A stretch of 6,592 bases of DNA from Nitrospinota bacterium (GTDB taxonomy: Bacteria; Nitrospinota_A; UBA7883; JACRLM01), in contig JADGAO010000190.1 of the NCBI GenBank assembly GCA_015231995.1, forward strand, positions 1 through 6,592, given 5' to 3'. The notes beneath the pieces are model-generated. The model saw only the letters and a program-made list of their open reading frames with translations. It was not told the origin of the DNA and did no database searches. Position numbers and translations under genes: made by a program. Within the stretch, counting starts at the first letter, position 1, and each line of letters begins with the position of its first letter. Shown one piece after another: positions 1 to 5,108 of the stretch.

Positions 1-493
1 CTACGCCGGAAGCAAGTTCAACAAGGACTGGCTTGTTGGCTACCTGCAGAACCCGACCATTTTGCGCGTTGGCGGCACTGTTTACCTGAACAACATGAAA
101 ACCGAAGGCGACCAGGACAAGGCCGGCCCGGCCCCCAAATGCGCCTCGAAACTTGCGGCCGCCGATGCGACTGCGGTTGCCGATTACCTGATGACCCTGA
201 AAGACGGCGAGATGAAAGCCGGCGTTTTCAAGGCTGGCGAGGTTTCCACCGCTCGCGCGCGCAACGTGATGATGAAGGAAGAGGCGTGCAACGCCTGCCA
301 CACGTTCCCGGAGAAAGGCGGCGGCATTTCCTGCCCCACGTTCGAGGGTATCGGCAAGAGGCTCAATCCCGACTGGATGTACAGCTTCATACAGCACCCC
401 CAGCATTGGGATCCGAAGGTCTGGATGGCGAAGCGCGAATTCGACGACGCCAAGCTCCAGCTCATGGTCAACTATCTGATGACTTTTAAATAA
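1..493 (+). CDS. Diheme c-type cytochrome, C-terminal part (5' end outside the window)
   Basis: This is probably a periplasmic electron-transfer cytochrome c, perhaps a subunit or partner of the cytochrome bc complex encoded downstream. The reading frame is open from nt 2, giving 163 residues to the TAA at 491-493. A heme-c motif CNACH lies at residues 96-100 (nt 287-301). The fragment shows an internal duplication: KFNKDWLVGYLQNP (residues 5-18) matches RLNPDWMYSFIQHP (120-133), and each half ends in a similar helix, VADYLMTLK and MVNYLMTFK. Each half also has a candidate axial Met, near residues 32 and 142. The first half in view is therefore the tail of a heme domain whose CXXCH lies upstream, which makes the protein at least diheme. 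The candidate Met residues are followed by K and A, not the usual P. The next cytochrome gene starts 12 nt after the stop, so they are probably cotranscribed. The heme-c call is firm; the exact family and full length cannot be seen. Confidence 0.85.
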   Translation, partial: YAGSKFNKDWLVGYLQNPTILRVGGTVYLNNMKTEGDQDKAGPAPKCASKLAAADATAVADYLMTLKDGEMKAGVFKAGEVSTARARNVMMKEEACNACHTFPEKGGGISCPTFEGIGKRLNPDWMYSFIQHPQHWDPKVWMAKREFDDAKLQLMVNYLMTFK

Positions 494-505
494 GGAGATG
501 GTGAG

Positions 506-868
506 ATGAAAATAACCAGTCTCTTCGCATTGTTCGTGGCGGCGGTCATTGTTATGGCCCCGGTGGCGCAGGCCGAGAAGGCCGAAGACAACTACAAGCT
601 TTACTGTGTGCAGTGCCACGGCTCCGCCGGAACGGGCAAGGGCATCAACGCCCCGTCCCTCTCCGTCCAGCCGAGGAACCACACGTCCGCAAAGGACATG
701 GGCGAGCTTACCGATGATAACGTGTTCAAAGCCGTTAAAGAAGGCGGCGTCGCGGTGGGCAAGTCCACCTCCATGCCGCCCTGGGGCGCGGTTCTTACCG
801 ACGCCGAGATAAAGGATCTTGTCCAGCATATGCGCAAGATGTGCAAATGCGAAGGCAAAAAAGGCTAA
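506..868 (+). CDS. Small periplasmic monoheme cytochrome c (class I)
   Basis: This is a 120-residue soluble electron carrier exported to the periplasm. An N-terminal signal peptide is clear: a hydrophobic stretch at about residues 5-20 ends in AQA-E, so cleavage is likely after residue 23. The heme attachment motif CVQCH is at residues 34-38. The sixth ligand is probably Met90 in MPPWG (90-94), followed by a C-terminal helix (LTDAEIKDLVQHMRKM), the usual order of a small class I cytochrome c or a cytochrome cbb3 subunit III-like domain. The start is an ATG with AAGGAG (492-497) 8 nt upstream. Odd point: the short Lys-rich tail carries an extra CKC (Cys113, Cys115), which is not needed for heme c and could bind metal or form a disulfide. 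It lies 12 nt after the diheme cytochrome gene and is likely part of the same electron-transfer chain. Its specific partner is unknown. Confidence 0.9.
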   Translation: MKITSLFALFVAAVIVMAPVAQAEKAEDNYKLYCVQCHGSAGTGKGINAPSLSVQPRNHTSAKDMGELTDDNVFKAVKEGGVAVGKSTSMPPWGAVLTDAEIKDLVQHMRKMCKCEGKKG

Positions 869-887
869 AATAAGGACGACGGCGCCT

Positions 888-931
888 GGCCCCGAAGTCT
901 CCGCTATGCCGTTAGGGGACATAGCGGGGCC
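888..931 (+). terminator. Hairpin after the cytochrome c pair, possible terminator
   Basis: An 8-bp perfect stem CCGCTATG (901-908) / CATAGCGG (920-927) encloses an 11-nt loop. GGCC at 888-891 can add a lower stem with GGCC at 928-931 across a one-sided bulge. It is followed only by a short TTT and not a real U tract, so intrinsic termination would be weak. It may instead be an mRNA 3'-end stabiliser or an attenuator between the cytochrome c genes and cytochrome b. Confidence 0.45.
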
Positions 932-1053
932 TTTGGCTAAAGGCGCATAACGTTTTCCTTTCGGGTCCCTGTCAATCTCTGAGGAGGGGGTTGGCAGGGA
1001 TTCTGTATTTTGTTTAAGCTCACGGCTGTCCCGGTGTTTTCATAAACTAATTC

Positions 1054-1098
1054 GGAGCTGTCTCCCATATGCTCGGCGCGGGTGTTCTTCACCCCGCC
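1054..1098 (-). repeat. Dispersed repeat, copy 1 (inverted relative to 4900-4944)
   Basis: The reverse complement of this segment matches 4900-4944 at 37 of 45 positions, counted by hand. The first 19 positions are identical, from GGCGGGGTG to AACACCC. That identical core contains a small hairpin, GGGTG-N5-CACCC in either orientation. Similarity continues past the core: both copies have a CCCCTAC(A)CGGA segment beside it, which here forms part of the neighbouring 1104-1165 element. Both copies lie in non-coding gaps. Confidence 0.8.
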
Positions 1099-1103
1099 GT
1101 CCG

Positions 1104-1165
1104 TGTAGGGGCGCAGAGTTCTGCGCCCATCTTTAAGGAAGGGCGATCCACGAATCGCCCCTACA
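1104..1165. repeat. 62-bp element with 10-bp terminal inverted repeats and two internal hairpins
   Basis: The ends are perfect inverted repeats, TGTAGGGGCG (1104-1113) and CGCCCCTACA (1156-1165). Inside are two hairpins: GGGCGCAG (1109-1116) with CTGCGCCC (1121-1128), and GGGCGAT (1141-1147) with ATCGCCC (1154-1160). The whole can also fold as one long stem through the termini. This architecture resembles REP/REPIN or MITE-like non-autonomous repeats. No target-site duplication is evident, and no transposase is in the window. Confidence 0.7.
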
Positions 1166-1341
1166 GTGGAGACGAGGCGCTGAACAGCTCGAACAGCCTT
1201 TGTCGCTTCTGTTTTATCATTTGGCGACAGCCTCGATATCGGTATTGTCCCGGATTTGCTTTTTTCATGAATCCCTATCTCTTGAAATGAATCTTTAGAT
1301 AAGCAAGTGTTTTCAACCGTCAAACGCCCTCGGAGGGTTTT

Positions 1342-2499
1342 GTGATCGTCAAGGAAAAGAAACATATCGTCCATCATCATTTATGGACACGGATAAAACC
1401 GAGAAATATAAATTTCCGGCACTACTTCGGAGGGGCGGCGTTTCTGCTCATCCTCGCCCAGTTTATTACCGGCCTGTATATGATTTTCTATTACGAGCCG
1501 TCCGTGCGGGACACTTACAAGACCGTCCAGTTTTTTAACAACGAGACCCTTCTCGGCGCGTTCACGCGCAACATCCACCGCTATGGCGCGTTTCTCCTGG
1601 TCGCGGCGGCGTTCATCCACATGGCTCGCGGCTACTTCCGCAGGGACTATCAGGGTGGCAGGAAATGGAACTGGATAACCGGCGTCTTCCTCTTCATGCT
1701 TATGCTGTTGTTCACGGTCACAGGCTCCATCCTTCCCTGGGAGTGGAAGGGGTACTGGATGATGGAGATGTTCAACAACTGGCTCAGGACGTTTCCGCTG
1801 GTTGGCGAACGGCTTTACGATTTTTTCATGACCGCATACACCCCCACCCGCAATTTCGCCATACACGACATTATCCTTCCCATCATCACTTTCATACTCC
1901 TGGAGATACACTGCCTCTCCCGCATGAAAAAACGCGGATTTTGGGACAACATGGCCAGGCAATCCGTGGCCGCCCTGCCGTTGATAGCGGTGTTGGTCGC
2001 CCTGGCGGTGCAATATCCGGTTCCGACAGAAGACCCTGAGGTTCTTCCACTTCCTATGGACGGGCAATTCATACCGGCTCCCGAGTGGTTTTTCGTCACA
2101 TTCCTTTTGCCGTACTGGTATTTCCCGGCGAGGGTTATCCCGGTTTACCTTTTCTGGTTACCGCTAATCTTCTTTGCGGCTCTGATAGCCCTGCCATACC
2201 TCAACAAACGCCGAAGAAAGGCTCATGGGGAGGAAGACGCGGCTACACTAAAAAAACAACGCATGATGAGCCTGGCCTACATAGGAACCGGGGCTATCGT
2301 ATCGACCGTGCTGGCAGTAGGGCTTTTTTGGGGTAGCGTCAAAGGCCCCTGGATGGGATGCAACTGTTGCCATAACGTAGCCATGGGCGACAGGATGGGG
2401 ATACCCCCCGTCACATATAAGGACACGAAGCGTAATCCTTTACTTTTAGACAACAGATGGATGATGAGGCATTGGTATGAGCCGCAAGTGGTTTGGTAG
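1342..2499 (+). CDS. Cytochrome b of a bc-type quinol oxidoreductase (fused b6 and subunit IV) with C-terminal CXXCH heme-c site
   Basis: This is the 385-residue membrane core of a quinol-oxidising cytochrome bc complex. Seven likely membrane helices are visible: about 30-51, 78-97, 111-133, 174-192 (b6-like) and 206-224, 265-286, 308-330 (subunit IV-like). The four b-heme ligands are His79 and His93, and His175 and His190. The 14 residues between the second pair are the b6f-type spacing. The quinol-site motif is PEWF (247-250), a variant of PEWY. After the last helix comes a tail of about 55 residues with CNCCH (340-344), a covalent heme-c motif. With the b6f topology this tail is on the periplasmic side, where heme c is attached. 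The position matching the c(n)-heme Cys of b6f is Phe29 (HYFGG). The start is GTG with GGAGGG (1332-1337) 4 nt upstream. It overlaps the next gene by 23 nt. A b-type subunit of a specialised reductase operon (ExtP-like) is an alternative. No Rieske gene is in view. Confidence 0.92.
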   Translation: MIVKEKKHIVHHHLWTRIKPRNINFRHYFGGAAFLLILAQFITGLYMIFYYEPSVRDTYKTVQFFNNETLLGAFTRNIHRYGAFLLVAAAFIHMARGYFRRDYQGGRKWNWITGVFLFMLMLLFTVTGSILPWEWKGYWMMEMFNNWLRTFPLVGERLYDFFMTAYTPTRNFAIHDIILPIITFILLEIHCLSRMKKRGFWDNMARQSVAALPLIAVLVALAVQYPVPTEDPEVLPLPMDGQFIPAPEWFFVTFLLPYWYFPARVIPVYLFWLPLIFFAALIALPYLNKRRRKAHGEEDAATLKKQRMMSLAYIGTGAIVSTVLAVGLFWGSVKGPWMGCNCCHNVAMGDRMGIPPVTYKDTKRNPLLLDNRWMMRHWYEPQVVW

Positions 2500-3085
2500 A
2501 GTCGTAGCGCTTATTGCGGTCAGCCTTGCCGGGGCCGGTTGCTCCGGGAAGATTCCCGGCAACCCGGAGGCTGTGGTGGAACGGTATGTCAAAGCCGTTC
2601 AGACGAATGATTTCGACACGGTATATACCCTCAACGTCGGCACCGCCAGGGAGCTGAGGTTTCAAGCGGGCAAGGACTCCACAGTTTCCAAGGAAGAGCT
2701 GAAGCAGAACATGGAGCGCCACAAAGCCATGTACCTGGCCGCTGTGCCCACGTTCATCCCCGGCCAACGATGGGCGGAGCGGCACTTTTTCCCCGCGTCG
2801 TCAAATGCAACCGTGGGGAAAGCGTTCTGGCTACCCCCGTTTGGGTCCGACCCGGTGAACGCGGATTACGAGAAGGACACGACGGTTATTGTGCCGGTGG
2901 AAGTGGTTTATTCGAACAAGACGGAGGCTCCTGAATATCAGGAACTGGGGAAGGTTAAATCGGCCAGGTACGACTGCACGTTAAAAAAATTCCGGCAGGA
3001 GGGCGCCGTTGCGGTCTATTCCCATGACGCGCAGTGGTATTTGGCCGGATGTATTGTGGAGAAGGATTCGATAAAGAGCTTCTGA
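2477..3085 (+). CDS. Probable lipoprotein of unknown function, coupled to cytochrome b
   Basis: I do not recognise this 202-residue protein. The N-terminus has basic residues, then a hydrophobic stretch (about 9-20) ending in SLAGAGC, so Cys22 is a likely lipidated cysteine. The lipobox is imperfect because Gly, not Leu, is at -3. After a short linker, PEAVVERYVKAVQTNDFDTVYTL (about 30-52) looks like the first helices of an NTF2-like or DUF4878-type fold. A beta-rich half follows, with VIVPVEVVY (137-145) and AVAVYSHDAQWYLAGC (177-192). Cys167 and Cys192 could form a disulfide. There is no CXXCH. The ATG lies inside the cytochrome b gene (23-nt overlap), with GAGG (2466-2469) 7 nt upstream, which suggests translational coupling. 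A role as an accessory or assembly factor of the bc complex at the membrane is inference from position only. Confidence 0.85.
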   Translation: MSRKWFGRVVALIAVSLAGAGCSGKIPGNPEAVVERYVKAVQTNDFDTVYTLNVGTARELRFQAGKDSTVSKEELKQNMERHKAMYLAAVPTFIPGQRWAERHFFPASSNATVGKAFWLPPFGSDPVNADYEKDTTVIVPVEVVYSNKTEAPEYQELGKVKSARYDCTLKKFRQEGAVAVYSHDAQWYLAGCIVEKDSIKSF

Positions 3086-3118
3086 CGTATCGCCTTCCTC
3101 CACCCGCTTTAGTCCACG

Positions 3119-3182
3119 ATGGTAGTTATCAACCCTTTTGGTTAAAAAACTGTTGACGTGGAAAGCGTTTATTTACTACCAT
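3119..3182. promoter_or_regulatory. 8-bp inverted repeat flanking and overlapping the rpsU promoter candidate
   Basis: ATGGTAGT (3119-3126) and ACTACCAT (3175-3182) are exact inverted copies 48 nt apart. The right arm covers the proposed -10 box and the left arm lies upstream of the -35 box. This arrangement would suit a DNA-looping or dimeric regulator, but two 8-bp arms can also occur by chance. Confidence 0.3.
3153..3182 (+). promoter_or_regulatory. Sigma-70-like promoter candidate for rpsU and the helicase
   Basis: TTGACG (3153-3158) matches the -35 consensus at five of six positions. TACCAT (3177-3182) matches the -10 at four of six, with an 18-nt spacer. The surroundings are AT-rich compared with the neighbouring genes. 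Transcription would start near 3189, leaving a leader of about 130 nt before rpsU. It is the best promoter-like site in this gap, but it is a pattern match only. Confidence 0.45.
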
Positions 3183-3189
3183 ATACGTC

Positions 3190-3322
3190 TTTACTTTTAT
3201 GTTAAGCCCGATGGCCTTTAAAGGCGCCCGGGCCGATTGGTGGTTGATCGGGATTTGCGCTTTGTGCGCGCGGTGGGCCGATTGACAAAACCGGTTTGAA
3301 ATGTTTTTGGGAGGAGGATTGT
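3190..3322 (+). promoter_or_regulatory. Probable long 5' leader of rpsU with palindromes and a direct repeat
   Basis: The stretch contains a perfect 12-bp palindrome GCCTTTAAAGGC (3214-3225), an adjoining 8-bp palindrome GCCCGGGC (3226-3233), and a 10-bp direct repeat GGGCCGATTG (3230-3239 and 3275-3284) with a 45-nt period. It ends in a strong Shine-Dalgarno. Leaders like this often carry autoregulation for ribosomal proteins or cold-responsive folding for helicase operons. I do not recognise a known leader family here. Confidence 0.35.
3309..3317 (+). promoter_or_regulatory. Extended Shine-Dalgarno GGGAGGAGG that fixes the rpsU start
   Basis: This purine run lies 5 nt before TTG 3323 and inside any product begun at the upstream in-frame TTG 3296. 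It therefore argues that 3323 is the true start. Its strength may compensate for the weak TTG codon. Confidence 0.75.
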
Positions 3323-3511
3323 TTGCAGGTTAAGGTAGTCAACCAGCAGGTGGATCAGGCGTTAAAAGCGCTTAAAAGGCAACTTTTAAAAGACGGGCTT
3401 TGGAAAGAACTCAAAAAACGCAGGTCTTACGAAAAACCCTCCGCCAAACGCAAAAGAAAACTGAAAGAGGCCGAGAAGAAGAGAAGGAAAGCTCAGCGTA
3501 TTTTCGCTTGA
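3323..3511 (+). CDS. rpsU: Small-subunit ribosomal protein bS21
   Basis: bS21 binds the 30S platform near the anti-Shine-Dalgarno end of 16S rRNA and helps in initiation. The 62-residue product begins (M)QVKVVNQQVDQALKALKRQL and has the family core of an amphipathic helix followed by KELKKRRSYEKPSAKRKRK and a very basic tail. The YEKPS/TxxRKRK segment is diagnostic. The length is slightly below the usual 60-70 or so residues seen in many bacteria. The start is TTG, chosen because a strong GGGAGGAGG lies 5 nt upstream and because the longer in-frame version from 3296 would add a Trp/Cys-containing segment not seen in the family. The DEAD-box helicase gene follows after 19 nt, so the two are probably one transcription unit. 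The family assignment is secure. Confidence 0.93.
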   Translation: MQVKVVNQQVDQALKALKRQLLKDGLWKELKKRRSYEKPSAKRKRKLKEAEKKRRKAQRIFA

Positions 3512-3530
3512 GCTGGGGGATTAGCTTTTG

Positions 3531-4730
3531 ATGTGCGATGAAGGGGATTCGCCCTCTTCCCACTTTATTTCCTCACCTATCATGACTTCAGATAACGAAG
3601 GGGCGGAGCCTGCTCCCGAGATTAGTGGTTTTACGGGATTCAACCTGGGCTGGGAGCTTGACAAGGCTCTGGCCAGGATGGGTTACGTCAATCCCACGCC
3701 CATACAGGCCAACGCCATCCCGCACGCGCTAAAAGGCTTGGACATCATCGGCCAGGCCAGGACAGGGTCTGGTAAAACAGCCGCTTTCGCCATCCCGATG
3801 CTGGCCGGATTGAAAAACAGGGCTCCAGCCTATCCGAGAGCGCTTGTCCTGGCTCCCACACGCGAGCTGGCTACCCAGATACGCGACGAGACGCGGGCTC
3901 TCGGCATTTTCAAAAAGGCGCGGGTGGTCGAGATAGTCGGCGGCAAATCCATGGACAGGCAGGCGCGCGACCTCCGCAAGGGAGCGCATATCGTCGTCGG
4001 CACTCCGGGGCGTGTGCTGGACATGTGCGACCGTGGGATCCTCACTCTCGATTACGTGGAGATGGCGGTGTTGGACGAAGCCGATGAGATGCTCAACATG
4101 GGTTTTCTCGAAGACGTGGAGTCCATACTGCGGATGTTGCCGGAAGAGCGGCAGACGTTCCTTTTCTCCGCCACGATGGAAAGCCGCGTCCTGCAGATAG
4201 CCTTCAACCACATGGTGGAACCGAAGATCATCCGTGTCAAAGACACAGAGATCGAACGCGGCAACATACGCGAGATTTTCCATTTCATCCATCCTTCCGA
4301 GCGTATGACTGCGCTTGTTGACGTGATCGAAAGGGAGAGGGTGGGGCAAGTCATCGTGTTTTGCAGAACCAAAAGCGAGGTGGACATGGTGGCCGAACGT
4401 CTGCAAAAACGAGGTTTTTCCGTGGAGGCCATTCATGGCGACTATCGGCAGAACCGCCGGGACAAGGTCATGAAGATGTTCAAGGAAGGCAAGACCGACA
4501 TTCTCGTGGCCACCGACGTTGCGGCCAGGGGCATCCACGTTGACAATATCGGGACGGTCGTGAACTTCCGCCTGCCAGACGACCCGACCGCTTACGTCCA
4601 CAGGATCGGGCGCACGGGGCGGCTCGGCAAAACCGGAGTGGCTATCACGCTCTGCACGGACGAGCAAAAATACCTGCTCGACGATTTCAAGAACAAAGCC
4701 CATAAAGCCCGGCCGGCGATGGAATCTTAG
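3531..4730 (+). CDS. DEAD-box ATP-dependent RNA helicase, minimal core type
   Basis: This ATP-driven enzyme unwinds short RNA duplexes, likely acting in ribosome assembly or RNA turnover. Numbered from ATG 3531 (399 residues): aromatic Phe37 and Q-motif GYVNPTPIQ ending at Gln59; motif I ARTGSGKT (76-83, Lys82); Ia PTRELA (109-114); Ib TPGR (158-161); II DEAD (182-185); III SAT (213-215); IV VIVFCRT (274-280); V ATDVAARG (327-334); VI HRIGRTGR (357-364). The chain ends about 35 residues after motif VI, so it lacks the C-terminal RNA-binding extension of DeaD/CsdA or DbpA. Two positions differ from the common pattern: the usual ARGID is ARGIH (His336), and NYDLP is NFRLP (Arg347). TTG 3528, immediately upstream in frame, is equally possible as start (GGGGGA at 3515-3520). 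ATG 3582 lacks a ribosome-binding site. It follows rpsU by 19 nt. Confidence 0.95.
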   Translation: MCDEGDSPSSHFISSPIMTSDNEGAEPAPEISGFTGFNLGWELDKALARMGYVNPTPIQANAIPHALKGLDIIGQARTGSGKTAAFAIPMLAGLKNRAPAYPRALVLAPTRELATQIRDETRALGIFKKARVVEIVGGKSMDRQARDLRKGAHIVVGTPGRVLDMCDRGILTLDYVEMAVLDEADEMLNMGFLEDVESILRMLPEERQTFLFSATMESRVLQIAFNHMVEPKIIRVKDTEIERGNIREIFHFIHPSERMTALVDVIERERVGQVIVFCRTKSEVDMVAERLQKRGFSVEAIHGDYRQNRRDKVMKMFKEGKTDILVATDVAARGIHVDNIGTVVNFRLPDDPTAYVHRIGRTGRLGKTGVAITLCTDEQKYLLDDFKNKAHKARPAMES

Positions 4731-4807
4731 GTAGTCGTCCCTGGGCCTCCGTTTTTCCTCCCCGACGCTCGGAGAGCTTTGCGTTATCAAACGATTTTCC
4801 ATATTTT

Positions 4808-4839
4808 GTCATCCTGAGGGAGTCCTCGACCGAAGGATC
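4808..4839. repeat. GTCATCCTGAG-type palindromic dispersed repeat
   Basis: The segment runs from GTCATCCTGAGG to CGACCGAAGGATC. ATCCT (4811-4815) pairs with AGGAT (4834-4838), and GAGG (4816-4819) pairs with CCTC (4824-4827). From general knowledge, sequences of the form GTCATCCTGAG...GAAGGATC recur as non-coding repeats in many bacterial genomes, including several Desulfobacterota and Nitrospirota. Only one copy is visible in this window. Confidence 0.65.
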
Positions 4840-4874
4840 AAAGACGAATAAACTTCTTTACTTCATGGGAGCGA

Positions 4875-4944
4875 GGGCGACCCACCCCTACCGGAGGAGG
4901 GCGGGGTGAAGAACACCCATGTCGAGTATTTGGGCGACAGCCCA
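4875..4944 (+). repeat. Dispersed repeat, copy 2 (inverted copy of 1054-1128)
   Basis: Positions 4900-4944 match the reverse complement of 1054-1098 at 37 of 45 positions, with 19 identical at the start. Upstream, GGGCG (4875-4879) and CCCCTACCGGA (4885-4895) correspond to the GGGCG...CCCCTACACGGA flank of copy 1, with a shorter internal hairpin here. CACCCC (4883-4888) can pair with GGGGTG (4903-4908), and the core GGGTG-N5-CACCC (4904-4918) is a second small hairpin. Confidence 0.75.
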
Positions 4945-5108
4945 GAAAGATGGGGAGGCTGGAACGCTCCTTGAGCGACTGTATCGAAACAAAACAGGAT
5001 AAAAAGCGGAAAAACGCTGAAACGCCACAAAAAAGCCTTGTTGCCCCCGCCCCGTAGTGTCAAAATTAAGTTTATGAGAAGGCCGGATCTTTTTAGGAGA
5101 CAAACCAG

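Larger units (their letters stand above)
869..1341. other. 473-nt intergenic gap with hairpins and dispersed repeats
   Basis: I see no convincing gene between the small cytochrome c and cytochrome b. The first 80 nt hold a terminator-like hairpin. Positions 1054-1165 hold two adjoining repeat modules, given as separate entries. Positions 1166-1330 are not repeat-like apart from a short direct repeat GAACAGC (1182-1188 and 1191-1197) and a 6-bp inverted pair TGTCGC/GCGACA (1201-1206, 1224-1229). Open frames that cross this gap on either strand run through the repeats and resemble no protein I know. A promoter for cytochrome b may lie here, but no -35/-10 pair stood out. Confidence 0.7.
4731..5108. 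other. 378-nt intergenic gap with two dispersed repeats
   Basis: No gene is supported here. The gap holds a GTCATCCTGAG-type repeat (4808-4839) and the second copy of the 1054-1128 repeat (4875-4944), given separately. Short frames on the minus strand are built from these repeats. The last 50 nt are AT-richer and must carry the promoter for the signalling operon if it has its own, but no clear -35/-10 pair is visible. A Shine-Dalgarno AGGAG (5095-5099) precedes the receiver gene. No U-tract terminator was found after the helicase. Confidence 0.65.

Noticed and set aside
1216..1232. A third copy of the dispersed repeat, CATTTGGCGACAGCC
   Set aside because: It resembles TATTTGGGCGACAGCC at 4927-4942 over about 15 nt, but needs a gap and lacks the hairpin core, so chance or a remnant cannot be told apart.
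1069..1290. 73-codon plus-strand frame
   Set aside because: Most of it is the translated 1080-1165 repeat element, with no good ribosome-binding site.
1327..1337. CCCT-CGG-AGGG hairpin hiding the cytochrome b Shine-Dalgarno
   Set aside because: Only four base pairs with a three-base loop; too weak to claim control.
937..1380. 147-codon minus-strand frame across the 869-1341 gap
   Set aside because: It runs through both repeat modules and into the start of cytochrome b, and matches no protein I know. Part of its product is the translated repeat.
1381..2067. 228-codon open frame on the minus strand opposite cytochrome b
   Set aside because: The cytochrome b frame has all four heme histidines and PEWF; the antisense product is low in pattern and has no recognisable domain.
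3282..3310. TTGACA as a -35 box just upstream of rpsU
   Set aside because: No acceptable -10 box at 16-18 nt; the position 17 nt downstream reads TTTTGG and overlaps the Shine-Dalgarno.
3296..3322. Longer bS21 starting at TTG 3296
   Set aside because: The Shine-Dalgarno would then lie inside the coding region, and the added residues do not resemble the family N-terminus.
3729..4802. 357-codon open frame on the minus strand
   Set aside because: It lies antisense to the helicase, has no domain-like sequence, and arises from the codon bias of the real gene, whose motifs are all in place.
5039..5067. TTGTTG / CAAAAT as a promoter for the signalling operon
   Set aside because: Only three and four of six positions match, so it is not better than background.
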